Part shown: positions 49,490 through 52,394 of the stretch, piece after piece
Layout: each line of letters begins with the position of its first letter
Numbering within the stretch: position 1 is the stretch's first letter
Assembly (NCBI GenBank): GCA_963643205.1
Contig: CAVIJJ010000010.1
Span: forward strand, 1-52,394
DNA from: Phil1 sp963643205
GTDB taxonomy: Bacteria > Bacillota > Clostridia > Christensenellales > CAG-138
Direction: 5' to 3'
Length of the DNA stretch: 52,394 nucleotides
The notes under the pieces: generated by a model
Told to the model about the DNA's origin: nothing
Databases searched by the model: none
What the model saw: only the letters and a program-made list of their open reading frames with translations
Program-made: the position numbers and the translations under genes

Positions 49490-51078
49490 GCTGCCGCCAC
49501 CTCCTCGGCCGTTACGCAGCCGGGAGCTATATCGCCGGCGATTCTGTTCGCGTCGGTTGTATAAAATCTGTTTCCGCCGAAAAACTCGTGCGGCTCGGAG
49601 CGGGATATTATTCCCCCGTCAAACATCATGGCGCACTCGTCGGCATACTCAGCGGCAAAGTCCGTATCGTGGGTAACGGTGAGTATGGCCTTGCCCTCGG
49701 CGCAGAGCGATTTAAGCATTTTTGCAAGCTCCTTTTTCGCGTAGGCGTCAAGTCCCTTTGTGGGCTCGTCAAGCAGCAGCACGTCCGCTTTTTTCATAAG
49801 CAGCTTGCCCATCGCAAGGCGCTGCGTTTCGCCGCCGGAAAGATCATAGGGGTGAGAGTTAAGCAGGTTTGTAAGTTCAAGCCGTTTTGCCATTTCCATG
49901 GCGCGGTCATGGTCCCCCTCCGCGGCGTCCTCAAGCTCCGCCAGAACCGTATCGGTATTGAAAAGGGTTCTCGCGTTCTGCGGCAGCATGCACAGCTTTT
50001 TGCCGCCCTTCAGCTTTATTTTGCCGCGGTAGGGCCTGATGAGCGAGCAAAGAACATTAAGCAGTGTGCTTTTGCCCGCGCCGTTGCCGCCCATCAGGCA
50101 CATGAGTTCCCCCTCCCGCAGCGAAATTTCGGCTCCTCTTAATACGTCGTCTTTGCCCTCGGCGTACCTGAACCATATATCCTTGGCCGAAAGAGCTTCC
50201 TCTCCCGCCTTTTTCGGCTCTGTTTTAAGCGGCTCCGCCTTTTTGCCGCAAAGCATATTATTAAGCCCTATTCTCGCGTCCCTGACGGTAAGCGGAAGTT
50301 TCTCTTCCCCAAGGGAAGCGAATATTCTTATCGGCGCGCTCATGCCGAAGAAAAGCCTGTCCTTTTCCTTCCTTTGGCAAATGCTTTTTATAGTGTCCGC
50401 GGTTTTGCCGCAGCTTATTATTTTGCCGCCGTCCATTACAATTGTTTTGTCGGCCGCGGGAAGCACCTGCTCCAGCCTATGCTCCGTTATAAGCACGGCC
50501 ACGCCAAGCTCCTTGTTTATTCTGTTTACGGCATCAAGAAGCGTTCTTGCCGCAAGCGGGTCGAGCATGGCCGTGGGCTCGTCAAGTATAAGCAGCCTGG
50601 GGTTCATGGCAAGCACGCCCGCAAGGTTCACAAGCTGCTTCTGCCCGCCCGAGAGGGCATATGTTTTGCTCCTGAAATAATCCTCCATGCCGAAGAAGGC
50701 CGCCGTTTCCGCCACCCTGCGCCGAATTGTGCCAACGTTTTCGCCAAGGCACTCAAGGCCGAACGCAAGCTCGTGCCAAACGTAGTCCGTAACAATCTGG
50801 TTATCTGGATTCTGCTGAACAAAGCCTATCTCCGCCGCCGCGCGCTTCGCTTCAAGCTTTTCTATGGGTATGCCGGAATACTCCACGCTGCCGCTTTTTT
50901 CTCCCGCCGGGGCAAGCTCCGGTTTAAGCCGGCGTATAAGGGTTGTTTTGCCGCAGCCGGAGGCGCCTGTAAGCAGCACGTACTCGCCTTCCTCTATTTC
51001 AAAAGAAACGTTTGAAAGCGCCTCGGTTTTGCCGAGCGCGTATGTAAAGCTTAGGTTGTCAATCCGCACAAGCGCCAT
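49468..51078 (-). CDS. Fused double ATPase of the ECF transporter (EcfA-EcfA')
   Basis: Energises the ECF importer, 536 residues from the ATG at 51078. Domain 1 has Walker A TGASGCGKTT, signature LSGGQKQ and DEPTAMLDP. Domain 2 has GGNGAGKST, LSGGETQR and DEPTKGLDA. Most ECF systems use two separate ATPases. The start at 51078 is chosen for the GGGAGG site and the family's start MALVRIDNLSFTY; the frame stays open 20 codons further upstream. It overlaps the EcfT gene by 28 bases and the S-component gene by 22. Confidence 0.92.
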   Translation of the reverse strand: MALVRIDNLSFTYALGKTEALSNVSFEIEEGEYVLLTGASGCGKTTLIRRLKPELAPAGEKSGSVEYSGIPIEKLEAKRAAAEIGFVQQNPDNQIVTDYVWHELAFGLECLGENVGTIRRRVAETAAFFGMEDYFRSKTYALSGGQKQLVNLAGVLAMNPRLLILDEPTAMLDPLAARTLLDAVNRINKELGVAVLITEHRLEQVLPAADKTIVMDGGKIISCGKTADTIKSICQRKEKDRLFFGMSAPIRIFASLGEEKLPLTVRDARIGLNNMLCGKKAEPLKTEPKKAGEEALSAKDIWFRYAEGKDDVLRGAEISLREGELMCLMGGNGAGKSTLLNVLCSLIRPYRGKIKLKGGKKLCMLPQNARTLFNTDTVLAELEDAAEGDHDRAMEMAKRLELTNLLNSHPYDLSGGETQRLAMGKLLMKKADVLLLDEPTKGLDAYAKKELAKMLKSLCAEGKAILTVTHDTDFAAEYADECAMMFDGGIISRSEPHEFFGGNRFYTTDANRIAGDIAPGCVTAEEVAAACKKLLA

Positions 51079-51953
51079 TTTGCCGCCTCCCTTATCTCTG
51101 CCGCCGCCCCGAAAAGCATTATCGCCGCGAATGAGCAAAGCGTTATAATCCAGCCCGCGTCAAGGTCGTTCGCGACCATGCGGGGGTAAAAATCCATGTA
51201 TCCGTAGCCGTAAATCCTGCCCACGACGCAAAGCGCGGCAAGCGAAAGCATACTTACAAGCGTTGCGGCGCTCCTTGTATCAAACCTGAAAAGGTGAAAG
51301 GTTGTTCGCCTTGCGCAGCCGTAGCCGCGGGAGCGCATTGAGTCCGCCGTATCAACCGCGTTTTCCATGCTCATCGTAAGCAGTACCGAAAGGCTCCTCA
51401 TTGCCGTGCCAAGCTTTTTTGTAAGGCGCTCGGGCTTTCCGTTAAGCATTGTTTCGGCCGCCGATATGTCCGCGGCGTCCTTTTTAAGCTTTGGTATAAA
51501 GCGAAGTGTCATTGTTATCAAAAGGGCCGTATTCGGGGCGATATTGCCGAAAAGATAAAGGAACTTGTCGCTTGTCATAACGTGCTGATAGCAGCTGAAC
51601 CATACTATTATCGCGCTAAGCTCACAAGCGGACGCCACGCCGTAGGCCAAAGCCTCAAGCGTTATCCACTGATCAAAAAGCATAAAAAGCATTGTCGCGC
51701 CGCGATGATTAAAAAGCGGGTTGCCTATGACTATAAGCAAAAACATGGGGAACACGAATTTATACGTGCCTATCGTTTTTCTTTTTCCCCTGAGCGTAAG
51801 GCTGAAAAGCGTGCCGCCGACAAGCGATATAAACGACATGGCCGGATGAAAGCAGGCAAGCGTAAGCGCGCATACGCACACGAAATAGGCCATGCCCGAC
51901 GCGGGGTGCAGCTGCATGAAAAAGCGCGCGTGCCGCCTTTGCTCCCGTTCCAT
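51051..51953 (-). CDS. ECF transporter transmembrane component EcfT
   Basis: Scaffold membrane subunit joining ATPases and S component, 300 residues with about five hydrophobic segments. The two coupling motifs are recognisable as short Ala-Arg-Gly type sequences, including DSMRSRGYG near residue 205. It is the first gene after the cobalamin riboswitch and its terminator. GGAAAGGG serves as ribosome site. Confidence 0.9.
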   Translation of the reverse strand: MEREQRRHARFFMQLHPASGMAYFVCVCALTLACFHPAMSFISLVGGTLFSLTLRGKRKTIGTYKFVFPMFLLIVIGNPLFNHRGATMLFMLFDQWITLEALAYGVASACELSAIIVWFSCYQHVMTSDKFLYLFGNIAPNTALLITMTLRFIPKLKKDAADISAAETMLNGKPERLTKKLGTAMRSLSVLLTMSMENAVDTADSMRSRGYGCARRTTFHLFRFDTRSAATLVSMLSLAALCVVGRIYGYGYMDFYPRMVANDLDAGWIITLCSFAAIMLFGAAAEIREAAKWRLCGLTT

Positions 51954-51980
51954 ATATTACCCTTTCCGCAACGCGATAAA

Positions 51981-52019
51981 TTAAAAAACGGCGGTTCCCC
52001 AAAAATATAAGGACCGCCG
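51981..52019 (-). terminator. Riboswitch-controlled terminator before the ECF operon
   Basis: Minus-strand hairpin with arms 52019-52011 and 51998-51989 (CGGCGG / CCGCCG core), followed by TTTTTT (51988-51983). It lies between riboswitch and EcfT, the place for transcriptional control. A further CCCCGCC / GGCGGGG hairpin lies at 52043-52066. Confidence 0.85.
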
Positions 52020-52079
52020 CTTGCAAAGCGCATTTCTATTCGCCCCGCCTTGTCTTTTCGGCGGGGACAACGTAAAACG

Positions 52080-52290
52080 ATCGTAGGTCTTCTGGCTGGC
52101 GAATGGGGCGCGCGTAACGCGGCGCCTGCGCGGGCGGCATCAGCCTTCTCGGTTCCCCAATGACCGGGCAGTAAAGCCCCATAGGATGCCTCCGCTCAAC
52201 GCTTACAGCTTGCTTGAGTTTCTCTCGCAAGCGCGGGATTTTCACCCGCTTCCCTTGTTGATCTTCGGGTTTCGCCCGAAGCCACGGCGT
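52080..52290 (-). promoter_or_regulatory. Cobalamin (B12) riboswitch
   Basis: Minus strand. The conserved blocks appear in order: a CTTCGGG/CCCGAAG hairpin, GGGAAGCGGGTGAAAATCCC, GCTGTAAGC, TCATTGGGGAA, GAGAAGGCTGATG and the terminal GCCAGAAGACCTAC (52098-52085). A promoter upstream and a terminator downstream complete an OFF switch: bound B12 would favour termination and reduce import. Confidence 0.95.
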
Positions 52291-52311
52291 TGCTGTATTT
52301 TTCTGATGCGT

Positions 52312-52341
52312 ATTATATCACCTATACGCGTCAGCAGTCAA
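52312..52341 (-). promoter_or_regulatory. Promoter for the riboswitch and ECF operon
   Basis: TTGACT (52341-52336), 18-base spacer, perfect TATAAT (52317-52312). Confidence 0.8.
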
Positions 52342-52348
52342 TTTAAGA

Positions 52349-52381
52349 GGGGACGCAGGCATAGCGCAAAACTGCGTCCCC
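52349..52381. terminator. Hairpin at the right edge, probable terminator of an outside gene
   Basis: Perfect 10-bp inverted repeat GGGGACGCAG / CTGCGTCCCC with a 13-base loop. Only weak T-rich sequence adjoins it on the minus strand (TCTTAAATT). Confidence 0.55.
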
Positions 52382-52394
52382 GGACTCCCTCCGT

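Noticed and set aside
52036..52245. 69-codon minus-strand frame in the right-hand gap
   Set aside because: It lies entirely within the cobalamin riboswitch.

Overview
The window looks like a chromosomal segment of an anaerobic, Gram-positive-type Bacillota bacterium, most likely a gut Clostridia lineage. The reasons are the strong AGGAGG ribosome sites, the TTGACA/TATAAT promoters, ABC peptide and ECF vitamin transporters, a Noc/ParB-type protein next to rsmG-mnmG, and reductive, flavin- and selenium-linked genes. I see no phage, insertion sequence or CRISPR array. Nearly all of the sequence is coding, in tight operons with 1-4 base stop/start overlaps. Species cannot be fixed from sequence alone.

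Layout. 1-3480 (minus): a lysS-like gene running off the left edge with a C-terminal extension, greA, and a ctpA-type S41 protease. 3643-8229 (plus): glycerol catabolism (glycerol kinase, FAD glycerol-3-phosphate dehydrogenase, a second flavoprotein, a DUF1667 protein). 8427-14548 (plus): an oligopeptide-type ABC importer with a fused double ATPase. 14621-20954 (plus): a small membrane protein, then a TetR-HdeD-RND/MMPL-heptad-repeat export cluster with candidate operator half-sites. 21005-24898 (minus): a MacB/LolD-type ABC system with a COG1361-like surface protein encoded between ATPase and permease. 25083-27203: mrp and an M23 lipoprotein from overlapping divergent promoters. 27261-30162 (minus): an FMN-binding / Gx-transporter / NusG-II triplet and mgtE with a long structured leader.

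30442-42318 (minus) is origin-type gene content in an unusual order: recF-gyrB-gyrA-(CmpB-like permease)-mnmG-rsmG-noc/parB, followed by a MATE exporter and its TetR partner. dnaA and dnaN are absent. 42531-44459 holds an acyltransferase-fold protein whose catalytic His is replaced, a YczE/YitT-type membrane protein behind a leader that looks like a transcription attenuator, and tRNA-Arg(ACG).

44774-48488 (minus) carries redox and chalcogen functions: a small helical protein, DUF1508, thioredoxin, thioredoxin reductase, DUF3343, a TusA-like protein and a YedE-type selenium/sulfur transporter. 48614-52341 (minus) is a complete ECF importer (S component, double ATPase, EcfT) behind a clear cobalamin riboswitch with its own terminator, predicted to import B12 or a corrinoid.

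Most genes belong to known families. The best candidates for something undescribed are non-coding: the attenuator-like leader of the YczE/YitT gene, the ~200-nt mgtE leader with a 41-codon upstream ORF, the TGTACGG half-sites around the RND cluster, a perfect palindrome at the ABC-operon promoter, and possible leaderless transcripts for recF and the NusG-II gene.
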